DNA of 64,000 nucleotides from Psilocybe azurescens. Taxonomy: Eukaryota; Basidiomycota; Agaricomycetes; Agaricales; Agrocybaceae. The stretch lies in the NCBI GenBank assembly GCA_023853785.1, contig JAJIRX010000828.1, forward strand, positions 28,843 through 92,842. The letters are read 5' to 3'. Position 1 is the stretch's first letter. Every line of letters begins with the position of its first letter. The notes under the pieces are model-generated. The model searched no databases, was not told where the DNA came from, and worked only from the letters and a program-made list of their open reading frames with translations. Position numbers and translations under genes: made by a program. Shown here one piece after another: positions 21,619 to 31,262 of this stretch.

Positions 21619-22725
21619 ATGGAATGCCCACCGCCACCCAGCGAAGCGCCAAGTTGCGCCTCAAATCGCACACTGCCGCCACTGCCGCTCCCCCTCTTTC
21701 CCCTCCCAAGCTGTGTGTTTCCTGTAAGCGGAACCGGTTGAAAGTTGACAAGTCAGCCACCAAACGGACAAAAACCGCAGCAGGGGAAGAAGGAGCAGAG
21801 GCTGATGAGGGTGAGGGGAAGGGTGCCAGAGGCAAGGCACCCTCAAAAATGTGCGTGTGCTCGCTTTTTGCAAGCATTTCCGGTGCTAACCAACCCATAC
21901 CACCCCTCACAGCCGTGAAACTACAACACAGCGACATCAGGAGGACGCCACAGAGGCTGCAAAGGGTCCCCCACCCACCTCAAACCATAAGCATACCCCC
22001 TTCCCCTTTTTCATTCAAAAATATAGATATATTAATTTTATGTTCGCTTTTTTAGTGTTGTGCAGAAGCTCGATGGGGCTGCCACCTTGGTAGCCCCTCC
22101 TGAGTGCCCTCCCAGTTCTCCCTTCCCCTCCTACTGTGTCTGTGCTTCCCACTGTTGCTGCTGATAGTGAGTCCCTTTCCAAGCCTTCAGGCATACCACT
22201 AGGCAATGGCACTGGTTGGGGTAACCTGCATGGGTTAGGGGTACAGGTACCGCGCGGGTAGGGTACGGGTTACGATAGCTCTACCCGTCAGCTTTCGAAC
22301 GAATCTAAAAACGTATTTTTGGACCAAAACTGAGGAAGATATGACTGATTTCGCTAAATTCTTTGAAATCAGCCATATCTCCTTCAATTATGGGCCAATT
22401 TGGATGTTTTTAGGCTCTTTCTGGTGGGTAAACACGTAGGGTTACGGGTAGGGTTTCCCCACGGGTAGGGTACGGGTTGCTGGCGCGATACCCATGGGTT
22501 TACCCATGCCATTGCCTATCTATCACCACATCAGCCCAGTGCACCTTCCACCACTGTGGCTGATGTTGATTATCCTATGGGAATCTCCAACCAGAGAAGT
22601 GGCCCTCTCACTGCTGCTGATGGTTTGGTTGTGTCTACCGCTATTGCTGCAGGCCATGTACATCAGGACAATGGCTCTTCCACCATAGGTCCTGATCATG
22701 GTATTTATTATTATTATTGCTATTA
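21619..22725 (+). pseudogene. KDZ 2 partner gene, interrupted by a MITE
   Basis: The ATG at 21619 starts MPTATQRSAKLRLKSH, followed by PPKLCVSCKRNRLKVDKSA, TKRTKTAAGEEGAEADEG and a splice-like end near 21848. A later exon reads PTVAADSESLSKPSGIP up to 22199 and then resumes after the MITE as PHQPSAPSTTVADVDYPMGI, with SNQRSGPLTAADG beyond. Removing the MITE and one 8-bp duplication joins these two pieces in frame. The basic N-terminus parallels the partner gene of KDZ 1 (MPATTRSTTKATPAAS). The function is unknown; the C-V-S-C-K pair is too little to call a zinc site. Confidence 0.45.
22200..22518. mobile_element. MITE, TAGGCAATGGCA family, copy 4 (inside an exon)
   Basis: Left end TAGGCAATGGCACTGG, right end CCATGCCATTGCCTA, with subterminal CGGGTAGGGTACGGG motifs. 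Flanks are CATACCAC (left) and TCTATCAC (right), a decayed 8-bp duplication (5 of 8). It interrupts the KDZ 2 partner gene. Confidence 0.8.
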
Positions 22726-22951
22726 TTATCATGTATTTAGTTCCTTAAATAATATAGATGCTGTAAGCCTGGTGCCCCAGTCTTACCACAGCCCCTTTCC
22801 ATATTATCTTATCTTCTACATTTATGTGCATGTGACTATGATCCCCAAACCCCATTTCCTTGATATAGACTTGCCTTAGAGCTTATGCACTGTACACACC
22901 TGTAGCTAGTCAGTTGTTCTATCAATATATTGTGGTCTTGTCATTCTCTGT

Positions 22952-23569
22952 GTGACTCTCAGTGAGCCTGGCAATGCCTGGCTTTCAGATGCATGGACAA
23001 AATTTGATAGATCTGAATCCACAACTAATATATTAAAGTTTTTGCAATCTGTTTATAAGACAAAAGAATCTTGTCCTGATCATATATGTATTGACAAAGG
23101 ATGTCAAGTGTTGCAAACAGCTGTTACCAATGGAAGTTGGGATGCTATGTGGAAGAAAACATTAAAATTTATTGTGGACACTTACCATTATATTAATCAC
23201 CAAGCCAATGATTATCTTTGTTGAATGTACTGCAATCCTTCTCTGGGTGATGGTTCAGCTCTAAATCTTGTAACCATTGCATATAATGATAATGGCAATG
23301 CATATGCCCAGAAAGCCTTTAATACACAAGTGTGTGAACAATTAAATGCATGGCTGGGTGGTTTTGAATCTATATTTAAATATATTACACCTAGCAATTT
23401 CAACTGGTTTCTACACACAATTCTATTTTACCACACAAAATATGACATTGCAAAGCAGAAAAGAAAGGCAGAGTCTTCAGATAGTGATGATGAAAATGAA
23501 GAATTAGAATTGGATGAAAAGACTAGTGATTCTAGTGAAGTGGAGACCAGTGATTTTGACTCAGGCTAA
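22952..23569 (+). pseudogene. KDZ transposase, C-terminal fragment (KDZ 2)
   Basis: Aligns with the C-terminal third of the KDZ 1 transposase: DAWTKFDRSESTTNILKFL, DHICIDKGCQVLQTAV, LKFIVDTYHYINHQANDYLC, then a stop at 23222-23224, then NPSLGDGSALNLV, FNTQVCEQLNAWLGGFE, FNWFLHTILFYHTKY and an acidic Ser-rich tail (AESSDSDDENEELELDE) to the stop at 23567-23569. The CxC5 and CxC6 clusters and everything upstream are absent, removed by a deletion whose edge lies just before 22952. The in-frame TGA replaces the Q-K-W region of KDZ 1. This copy cannot make a working enzyme. Confidence 0.85.
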
Positions 23570-23609
23570 ATTGAATACAAGTGTGTAAAAAAACAAGTTA
23601 ATTCACATA

Positions 23610-23810
23610 GTAGATTATATAAGCAATGTACAGTAGGTGTATGATACAAGGTAGATTATATAAGCAATATATAGGTGTATGATACAGAGTAGATTATATA
23701 AGCAGTGTACAGTAGGTGTATGATACAGAGTAAATTATATAAGCAGTGTACAGTAGGTGTATGATATAAGATAGATCATATAAGCAGTGTATAGTAGGTG
23801 TATGATAGTA
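23610..23810. repeat. Tandem repeat, five units of ~41 bp
   Basis: Unit: GTAGATTATATAAGCAGTGT followed by ACAGTAGGTGTATGATACAGA. Units start at about 23610, 23651 (3 bp shorter), 23689, 23730 and 23771. It lies between the transposase stop and the right end of KDZ 2. Confidence 0.9.
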
Positions 23811-23929
23811 GTGATAACTGTGTAAATCTATTTTTTTATTCAGCCCAAAGGTGTGGGAAATTGTTTTTACTCAGCTTCAAGCCATGGGAATTTGACTTTA
23901 CTACTGTATTGGCTATAAATAACTCTATT

Positions 23930-24060
23930 CCCCTTCATTCTCCTCTATTCCCTCTATTCCCTCTCCAATTCTGTCATTCCCTCTTCAATCCCCTCTATTC
24001 CCTTTCTATTCCCTCTATTCCCTCTATTCCCTTCACTCCCTTTCTCAATCCCTCCAGTCC
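23930..24060. repeat. TATTCCCTC microsatellite, right subterminal zone of KDZ 2
   Basis: Repeated CTCTATTCCC and CTTCAATCCC units, about twelve in 130 bp, directly inside the right terminus (24090). Probably the right-end counterpart of the GGAAT motifs at 21003-21200. Confidence 0.75.
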
Positions 24061-24120
24061 TAGGGAATATGTGGGGAGTGAGAAGTACTGCTTTCAGTAG
24101 CAATTGTTGCAGATCATTTT

Positions 24121-24364
24121 TAGCCAAGGTGGCAGCCGGATGAAGCAAGTATATGTTAGTTTAGTGCAGCGGGGACCGAAGGAGTATCGATCACTCATGC
24201 CTTATGTGACATCAGTTTAAAAGGCCATGCCAAGGATCAATTAATTAGCCATGGTGGCCTCCGGATGAAGTAAATATATATCAGTTTGGTGAAGCGGGGA
24301 CCAAAGGATTATCGATCACTCATGCCTTATGTGACATCAGTTTAAAAAGCCATGCCAAGGATCA
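24121..24364. repeat. Two direct repeats of ~118 bp, period 125
   Basis: Units begin TAGCCAAGGTGGCAGCCGGA (24121) and TAGCCATGGTGGCCTCCGGA (24246) and end GCCATGCCAAGGATCA. Both contain TATCGATCACTCATGCCTTA. They lie immediately upstream of the CxC2 KDZ transposase gene, so duplicated promoter or subterminal sequence is possible. Confidence 0.85.
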
Positions 24365-24441
24365 TTTATTTTGGAAAATTGCACATATATCAGGATATTG
24401 TTGTTGTACACTGCAATCATCTTTCTCTTTACTCAGCAACA

Positions 24442-27400
24442 ATGGGAATATGTCGTGCCCAAATTATACATCCTGATGACAAGCAAAATAGCGACCCAGA
24501 AGAAGAGACATGGCTTTGTCTTGGTAAAAGAAGAAAGAAGTTGGGAAAGAGCAGAGTGCAAAAGGAACAAAGACGTGGGCCTTTGCCCGAATTTGCTCTG
24601 CCCGAAGAAATTGCAATCGAAGACTCACCATTCAGCCACAAGGGACTTACTGATGAGCAGTTGATGACCAATCTCAAAGCTCTGCCTGATGTACGCTCTG
24701 GTGGAATATCTCAAAACGACTATCTTCAGGAGTGGTTACCTCGACGCAAATGTTATCTGCAGACATTGTTAGAAATGGAAGCCCCAGCTCACATTGGCGA
24801 ATGTCAAAGGTGTGGAAGTTTGCCTGGAATATGGCAATGTCGCGAATTGTATCGGAGGCCGGATGACATGCACTCAGTGCTGTGCAGAGGCCCATAATCT
24901 CTGCCTTATCATCGCATCGACAAATGGAATGGATATTTCTTTCAAGTTGGAGCCCTATGGGAAACAGGACTACAGCTCTATCTTGGACATGGCGGCATCC
25001 GGTGCCCGTCAACACAGGATGGGAAACATCATTTGTCCGAGCAGCGGCCACTGCCTGTCTCTGAGGAAGATGAATGGGGTGATGCAAAAGAGGAGGCAGG
25101 GGCCAAACCACCCGAAGGACAAGAGCCAATGTTTGAAATACCGGTTCCTGGGACACATCCAAACTCACTTCCCCTTCCACCACACTATGATACCTACAAT
25201 AATCCATTTGTGGAAATTGTCAATATCAGTGGGATTCACCATCTGCCTGTGGTTCACTGCTCTTGTCATGGACCAACCACACCTCAAGATCTCAATTATC
25301 TCAAACTCAGCTTATTTCCTGCAAGTTTTAAAACCATCTGAACTGTTTTTACTCTTCAGGTCTCAACAGACTTCTGTCTATCGAATTTAGAATGCAAAAC
25401 ATCAGGATACCAATATTACCAAAAGCTTTGATGCCTAACATGCCCTGCATTCCCGAAGGTCATTATAAATTGGTATCGAGAGCTAAGAAGGGTCAGTCAT
25501 CAATTCAGAAATCTCAAACTATGGAAAATCTATGGGCATGGTCATGATGCTGAATGTCCAGAAGACAAATTGACAGCCATGGTCAGTGACGAGAACTCAG
25601 TCGTTATACCCATCACAACCCAGCACAGTGCTGCAATCACGGATGCCGTCTCTGCATCCATTCCAGGAGTGTTGAGTGCCGCCCCTCACGGCCACCGACT
25701 GCACCTATAACTGCGCTGAATTTGCACCGGATAACTACAAAGCTTCAGACCTATCAAAGTTTGGTTTGTTTTGTCCTGCTTGTCCCCAACCCAGCATAAA
25801 TCTCCCAGGCAATTGGAGAGAGGATCCAGACAAGGACCTATATATCCGTAGTTTGGTTGGGGATGGCAATTTCAAAGCTTACCACTTGAAACAAAAAATG
25901 ATTGGGACGATGTTAACCTTGCTAATGGCAAAGCATATATGGCAGACCCCGTTCCCTATCAGGAACATCTAGCTGAAGCAAGCAAGAACGACAAATTATA
26001 CTCAAGGGTGTGTGAAACCAAAATGACATGAATACAGCCTAACAAATCTCCTTCTCCCTCAAATCTAGAAAACAACATGCAATAATCATAACGCCAAATA
26101 AAGAAAGCGACAAAGCGGCTCCCGGTAAGCGCTGTTGAGGCATTGGAGCATGAGCTTGTGCAAGGCATGGATGCTTTAGTCTCGGAAGTGTCATTGACTT
26201 CATAAAGGGCGAAAAGCAGATCTCTATGGATTATGCACTAAGTCAGGCCATCAAGCATAGTCATATGCATGGCATAACTTGTCTTCTCTGCATATACGAC
26301 ATTATGTGCCAATACTATGTCAATCTATTTGAGCGATTCAACAAATCAAGCAAGTTGGATCTTCCGGAGGCCATAACACTTATTGACGCTATTGGACTGT
26401 TTCACGTCCACGGCCACAAGGAAGAATGTCTTTATAGATGGGCGACAACATACATTCCTGGAGTGGGCATAATCGATGGTGAAATTCTGGAAACCCTTTG
26501 GGCGACATTGAATGAAATTTCTCAAAGCACAGTAAGTGCCACTGCGTCTCACTGGATTGAGATTTTAGAAGATCATATGGGAGATAACAACTGGAAAAAG
26601 TTATCAACATGGGTGTGTGTGTTCATTTGAAGACCAATTTGTGCACTGATAAAAGGCAGCTGAAACAATTACAAAGAAATATAATCATGCATTACTACAG
26701 CAAGCAAAAAGCCAGGAGTACTTTGATGGCCTGACAGAGTCGGCCCCCACTTCTGAGATACCTAAGTGGATAGAGCAGATTCAGAAAGCAGCAAATCAAT
26801 GACAAGAAGATGTAAAAGCCATGGATGTTATGAAAAACAAGATTGCTAAGGGTAGGCATTGTCTCAGTCACCACCCTTATATCAACTGACAGTTTTGTAG
26901 CTCCAAGTCGGCGAGAGATTGAATTGTCCATTTCGTTATCAGAGCTAACTACCGGAGGCCGCACGGGTCAAGCAGTATGGATTTCAATGGGACTGAAATT
27001 GGAGGAAGCTATGTAAGTTGATAATAGCATTGTGTATTATCATTTGATCCTCATTTTGTAAGGTATAATCTGCGAGCACATGTTAGAAAGCTCTCACAGT
27101 TGCCGACCACTGCCCAGAAGTTGGATATGGTGAATAGCGGCGCGCCGTGCTATGACAAATTGAAAGTTTCAGCACCTCTGCAAATGATTTTTTGGAGCTC
27201 ACATTGTTGATGCTCTTGATGATCCTCAGTACCAAGTGCTTGACGATGACCTATCTGGAGAAGAGGGCCCTGAACAGGAGGTTGATACTCCAGGTATCTC
27301 AAGATCTGACCCTGAGCGGCAAGTCCTCCCGTTCCTGTCAAGATTTACGGGTGCCGGTTTTGGTAATTTGGAACTAGAAGACAAATGAAATATTGCAGGT

Positions 27401-28155
27401 CTCTGTAAAACAGAGCTTGATATTCATCGTGGACAAGCTGAAAATATCCTGGACCAGGTCAGAACATCGGTAATCCAACTTTCTTATCATTATGCAAAGA
27501 ATGTTAGGGGCCGCAACAGTGTTTCAAAAAAATACCAGGGTGTGGGATGGTGTCAAGCTTCTAAACCAGACAATAAACCAACATCAAGCAATGTACAACC
27601 ACAACAGGTCAGTTATGAGGACATTGGTATCAATGCAGGACCTAGAAAAGCACAATGAGCAGTACCCCTTCCTTGAACGCAATCATTGTAGGGTAAGTGA
27701 ACGTGTTGTTGATCCAAATGCTACCGGACAGAGCTCCGACACAATGGCATGGTTTTGGAGCAGCGGCCAATGCAGCACAAGTATGGGGGAAGCGACAGCT
27801 GGCGCAGATGCCACTTACCACAATGAATGTAAGATAGTCCTTTATACCTTCTTACTGATCCAATATTTACATTGATGAAGTTTATAGGGTCAACTGGCTC
27901 AGTGCAAGAGCACAAAAAAATCAATGGACCAAAGAATTGAATCTGACAAGGCGTGAAATGGGTTGGACAGGTAGATTTTATATGCATATGGCGGGAAGAT
28001 GGCAAGTGAGAAGAGATAAAGAAGAAATTCAGTCAGCTGGACACCGTGCCTACACAGAGGAACAAATTGCCATGTGGACAGAGCTGGCGAGAGTCTCTGA
28101 GGTTAGGTTCAAGAAGGCTAACATCAACTATCACAACATAGATACTGCAGATTGA
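24442..28155 (+). pseudogene. KDZ transposase of the CxC2 type (degraded)
   Basis: A KDZ transposase starting MGICRAQIIHPDDKQNSDPE (24442). The CxC2-like cysteine cluster (about 24790-25030) reads, across frame changes, HIGECQRCGSLPGIWQCR, GGRMTCTQCCAEAHN and LYLGHGGIRCP. Later pieces are FEIPVPGTHPNSLPLPPHYD (about 25130) and, in the catalytic region from 26210, KGEKQISMDYALSQAIKH, CIYDIMCQYYVNLFERFN, DAIGLFHVHGHKEECLYRWA, GVGIIDGEILETLWATLNEI and ILEDHMGDNNWKKL. The C-terminus (27940-28155) has TRREMGWTGRFYMHMAGRWQ and YTEEQIAMWTELARVSE. Short introns are plausible, but many frameshifts and stops (notably 25330-26200) show decay. It belongs to a different KDZ clade from the two CxC5/CxC6 copies. 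Confidence 0.85.
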
Positions 28156-28287
28156 ATGCGTTAAAATAATTTCAATTTCTTTTAGTCTTTTTGGGAGACA
28201 CTGTATTATTACTGATTCCCAGCACTGTCAAGACAAGCACTATATTTGTGTGCAAATGGTATAGTACAAATAAGGGGGCCTAACAAT

Positions 28288-29845
28288 CTATAAGCTACTA
28301 CGGGCCCTGGCATATACAAAATACAAGGTGCTGATATAATAAACGACAAAAAAACACAAACATGGCAGAGCGGAATGACAATGAATAACATAGCATGGAT
28401 AGTGGCCGCTGTCAGGTTGCAATACAAAACAGATGACAAAAAAAGAAACACAAAACCTGGCAGTGGAATGGCGACAAATAATACAGCATGAGAGTGGCTG
28501 CCGCCAGGTTGCAACAAGAAAAGAGCAAGTGATATTCCTACAATTTATGTTTTTCGAGGGAGATTTGCAAGACCCACTTGGGGTGGCCTTGCGTTTTAGG
28601 TCAGATGGGCCCACACGATCTCCAGGAGCCTGAGACTTGCTTCCTGCCCTATGTGTTTTATTGCTTTCATCCATGGATTTGGAGGCGCTGTCCACCCGGG
28701 TAGCACCCTCAATGTTGCTGTTGCTGTTGCCGGCTTGTCTATGGTCACTGCTGGTCACCGCTGCCTGGTCACCGTGGCTTGCTCGTTCATGGTTGATGTT
28801 GCCAGTTTGTAGACAGTTGCCATTGTTTGCTCCTCCGTGGTTGCCTGCACTTGTTTGTTTGTTGTTGCCAACGTTTGCTGGTCCATGGCCCTTTCCTCTC
28901 AGCCCTTTGTGGTTGCCATCACTTGCACTTCCGCTGTTGCCATCATTGGCGCCGGCCGTTGCACGTGTGTTCGCTGCTGATTCTATCACCACGGGCACCG
29001 TCATCATCCTGTTTGTCATCTACAATCTCAGCGCTGCCGTCGCGCATGCGTTCACTGCCGGGTTTATTGCCATGGGTGCCGTCGTCATCCTGATTGTCAT
29101 CTCCAATCTCGACATTGCCACCAACATCCTTTGTTTGTTCATCTTCAAAATATTCTTCCTCTGACAATGGAGGGAGAGACATACGAGGCATGTGCAGGTT
29201 GTTCGGGGCAGAGCAAAGGCATGGTATGTATTCAGGGCGTGGCCATAGGCAATGATGCAGCTGGTGATGGAGGGGTTGCTTCACGCCAGCGCTTTGTTGG
29301 GCTGACAGACTTGCGGCGATGTCTAGGTGTTGAAATGGTAGCCGCTGGTGTGTAGATATCAAAAGATGGTTGAGCGGGAACAGATGACAGGGCAGGGACC
29401 AATGACAAGGCGGGGACCAATGACAAGGCGGAGACCAATGACAAGGCAGGGACCAATGATAAGGTGGGGACCAATGACAAGGCAGGGACCAATGACAAGG
29501 CGGGGATCGATGATGGGGCAGGAACAGAAGACGTGGTCGGGACAATAGGCTGGGAAGCGGGAGTGCCTGTGCAATTGCCTCTTTGACAACGAGAGCCATA
29601 TCTGCTGGAAGACGCTACTGTAGAAACATTGTCTGAGAGTCAGCTTGAGCTTTCAGAATTCTGATCTCCGAGTGTAAGTGCGTGTTCTTGTCCTTCAGTA
29701 CACGCATTCCAATAATGAGGTTGATGAGGACACCCACTAGATCTTCCGGCTGTGCATACTGCTGTTCAAGATCTTCAAGGTCCCGCCTATCTACAGGAAC
29801 ATCCGGGTCAAATTCTTTCCCAGCAAAAACTTCTTCCATCTCCAT
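28288..29845 (-). CDS. Coiled-coil, Asn/Gly-rich gene opposed to the CxC2 KDZ
   Basis: Starts at 29845: MEMEEVFAGKEFDPDVPVD, RRDLEDLEQQYAQPEDLVG, VLINLIIGMRVLKDKN, HLHSEIRILKAQADSQ (short coiled coil). A minisatellite-coded Pro/Leu/Val segment follows (29520-29394), then LPPLSEEEYFEDEQ, two diverged DDNQDDDGTHG / DDKQDDDGARG units, and an Asn/Gly/Ala-rich segment (NDGNSGSASDGNHKGL) ending SDLKRKATPSGSCKSPSKN near 28540. The stop or 3' end lies near 28290. At least two frame changes are needed, so introns or decay are present. A second member of the family is at 11557-12870. Convergent placement with the KDZ transposase suggests it is element cargo. Function unknown. Confidence 0.45.
29394..29520. 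repeat. 18-bp minisatellite GGGACCAATGACAAGGC
   Basis: About seven units of GGGACCAATGACAAGGCA/G with small changes, inside the coiled-coil gene. The minus strand would encode repeated PALSLV. Confidence 0.9.
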
Positions 29846-29884
29846 GTTGACGATGTTCCCATACCTGTGTACTTTACAGTGCCC

Positions 29885-30195
29885 CCATATTCTATTGGAC
29901 TCCAACGGACTTTCACCGAACCCAGCCAATTCCAATGGACAGTCCATTGGACATCCAACAGATTCCATTGGACTTGACAAAATTCTGGTACCAGTCCAGT
30001 CAGAGTCCGGCCAAATTCCGGTCAAAGTCTGGTTGGGTCACTTCAAGACAGAAAACAGGTGGACTGGCCAGACTGTCCAGTCTGTTGGACTTCTGTTGGA
30101 CTTCCAGTGGACTTCCACCGGACTCTCAGCACTTAATTAGACCAGATCCAAGAGTGCTCTGTCCAGTGGAGTCCAGTGGATGTCCAGTGGACTGT
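29885..30195. repeat. Left subterminal TCCAATGGAC/TCCAGTGGAC repeats
   Basis: Many copies of TTGGACTCCAACGGAC, CCATTGGACATCCAACAG and GTCCAGTGGAGTCCAGTGGA. The last ones (30160-30192) are the same as the KDZ 1 motif, which links the two elements. Confidence 0.75.
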
Positions 30196-30298
30196 CACTG
30201 GTTTAATTGCAGACTTGGGAGGGGAGTTAGGGACAGTAGCAGTGTTCTTGGAAGCTTTGGGAGCCATATTAAGGAAGCTAGGTCACTAGGATAATACT

Positions 30299-30512
30299 TC
30301 AATCTTATCTTTAATTCATGTAACAATGTAATATAATATATTGAAAACTATATACTACATTATTATCTGACTTTGTGAATTTCACTAAGTCCAACTTTAA
30401 ATTCACATGGAATGGAATCCAATTGGATTCCAACTGGAATACTTTAATCTTAGCTTAAATTTATGTGACAATGTAATATAATATATTAAAAACTATATAC
30501 TACAAGATTATA
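30299..30512. repeat. Direct repeat of ~70 bp, period 144
   Basis: TGTAATATAATATATTGAAA and then ACTATATACTACA at about 30328 and again at about 30472, with matching upstream sequence. Confidence 0.8.
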
Positions 30513-30599
30513 TACAGGTAAAAATAAAATAAAAACATAGTAAAAAAGAAACAAAAAAAGAAAAAACAGAAAGAAAGAACAGAAAAAGGGGGCAGAGGG

Positions 30600-31089
30600 T
30601 ACATTGGTGGTGTCATTGTCCATGTTACCGACGTCATGGTCAGCCGTATCCGTCGTTGTATGCGTCGATGTCGCTGTCGGGTGTTATCATCGGCCGTACC
30701 TGCTGTGGTACACGTCGGTGTCATCATCGGTGTCATTGTTGGTGCCGTCTGTATGTGTCATGGTACATGTTGCTGTCATCTGTACGTGTCATGGTACGTG
30801 TCGCTGTCGTCCGTACATGTTGTGGTATGCATTGCTGCTGTCCTCGTGTGTTGTGGTTGTCCCTGTTGTCCTTGCTGTCGCCCGTGGTGGTACGTGTCAT
30901 CACGGTCCATACCCGTTGTGGTACATGTCAGTGTCATCATCTGCTGTGCCTGTCCTGGTACCCATCGGTGCCTTTGTCACAGGTTGTCGCAGTCTGTACC
31001 TGTTGCGGTATGTGCTGGTGTTGTCATCAGCCCTGTCGTCCTGGCCTTCGCTGTCGCTGTGGTGGTATCCATCGGTGCCATCATTGCAG
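30600..31089. repeat. Degenerate GTC-rich minisatellite
   Basis: Loose repeats of GTGGTACGTGTCGCTGTCAT and CATCGTCGGT-type phrases, with period roughly 45-60 bp. Open frames on both strands are compositional. Confidence 0.55.
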
Positions 31090-31262
31090 GTTGTCCTCAT
31101 CCTTGCCCTTGCTGCCCTTGTCCTTGCCCTTGCTGCCCTTATCCTTGCCCTTGCTGCCCTTGTCCTTGCCCTTGCCCTTGCCGCCCTTGTCCTTGCCCTT
31201 GCTGCCCTTGTCCTTGCCCTTGCTGCCCTTGTCCTCACCCTTGCCACCCTTGTCCTCACCCT
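31090..31262. repeat. CCTTGCCCTTGCTGCCCTTGT minisatellite, left part
   Basis: Units of 12-21 bp built from CCTTGCCCTTG and CTGCCCTTGT. It ends in the hAT target duplication CTCACCCT (31255-31262). The array continues beyond the hAT at 34333, so the two parts were once one array. Confidence 0.9.

Larger units (their letters stand above)
20992..24090 (+). mobile_element. KDZ transposon 2 (CxC5/CxC6 type), internally deleted
   Basis: The left end is GAGGGCTTTTGTGTCCCC, followed by CCACATATTCCGG; the right end read inward from 24090 is CAGTACTTCTCACTCCCC, followed by ACATATTCCC. A perfect 8-bp duplication (CTTTCAGT) flanks it. Inside are a partner-gene remnant (21619 onward), a MITE (22200-22518), the C-terminal third of a KDZ transposase (22952-23569) and a tandem repeat. 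Length is 3,099 bp including the MITE, so most of the transposase has been deleted. Orientation and end types match KDZ 1, with the transposase 3' end toward the CAGTACTT terminus. Confidence 0.85.

Noticed and set aside
23610..23810. CRISPR-like array
   Set aside because: The units are contiguous 41-bp tandem repeats without unique spacers, and the DNA is eukaryotic.
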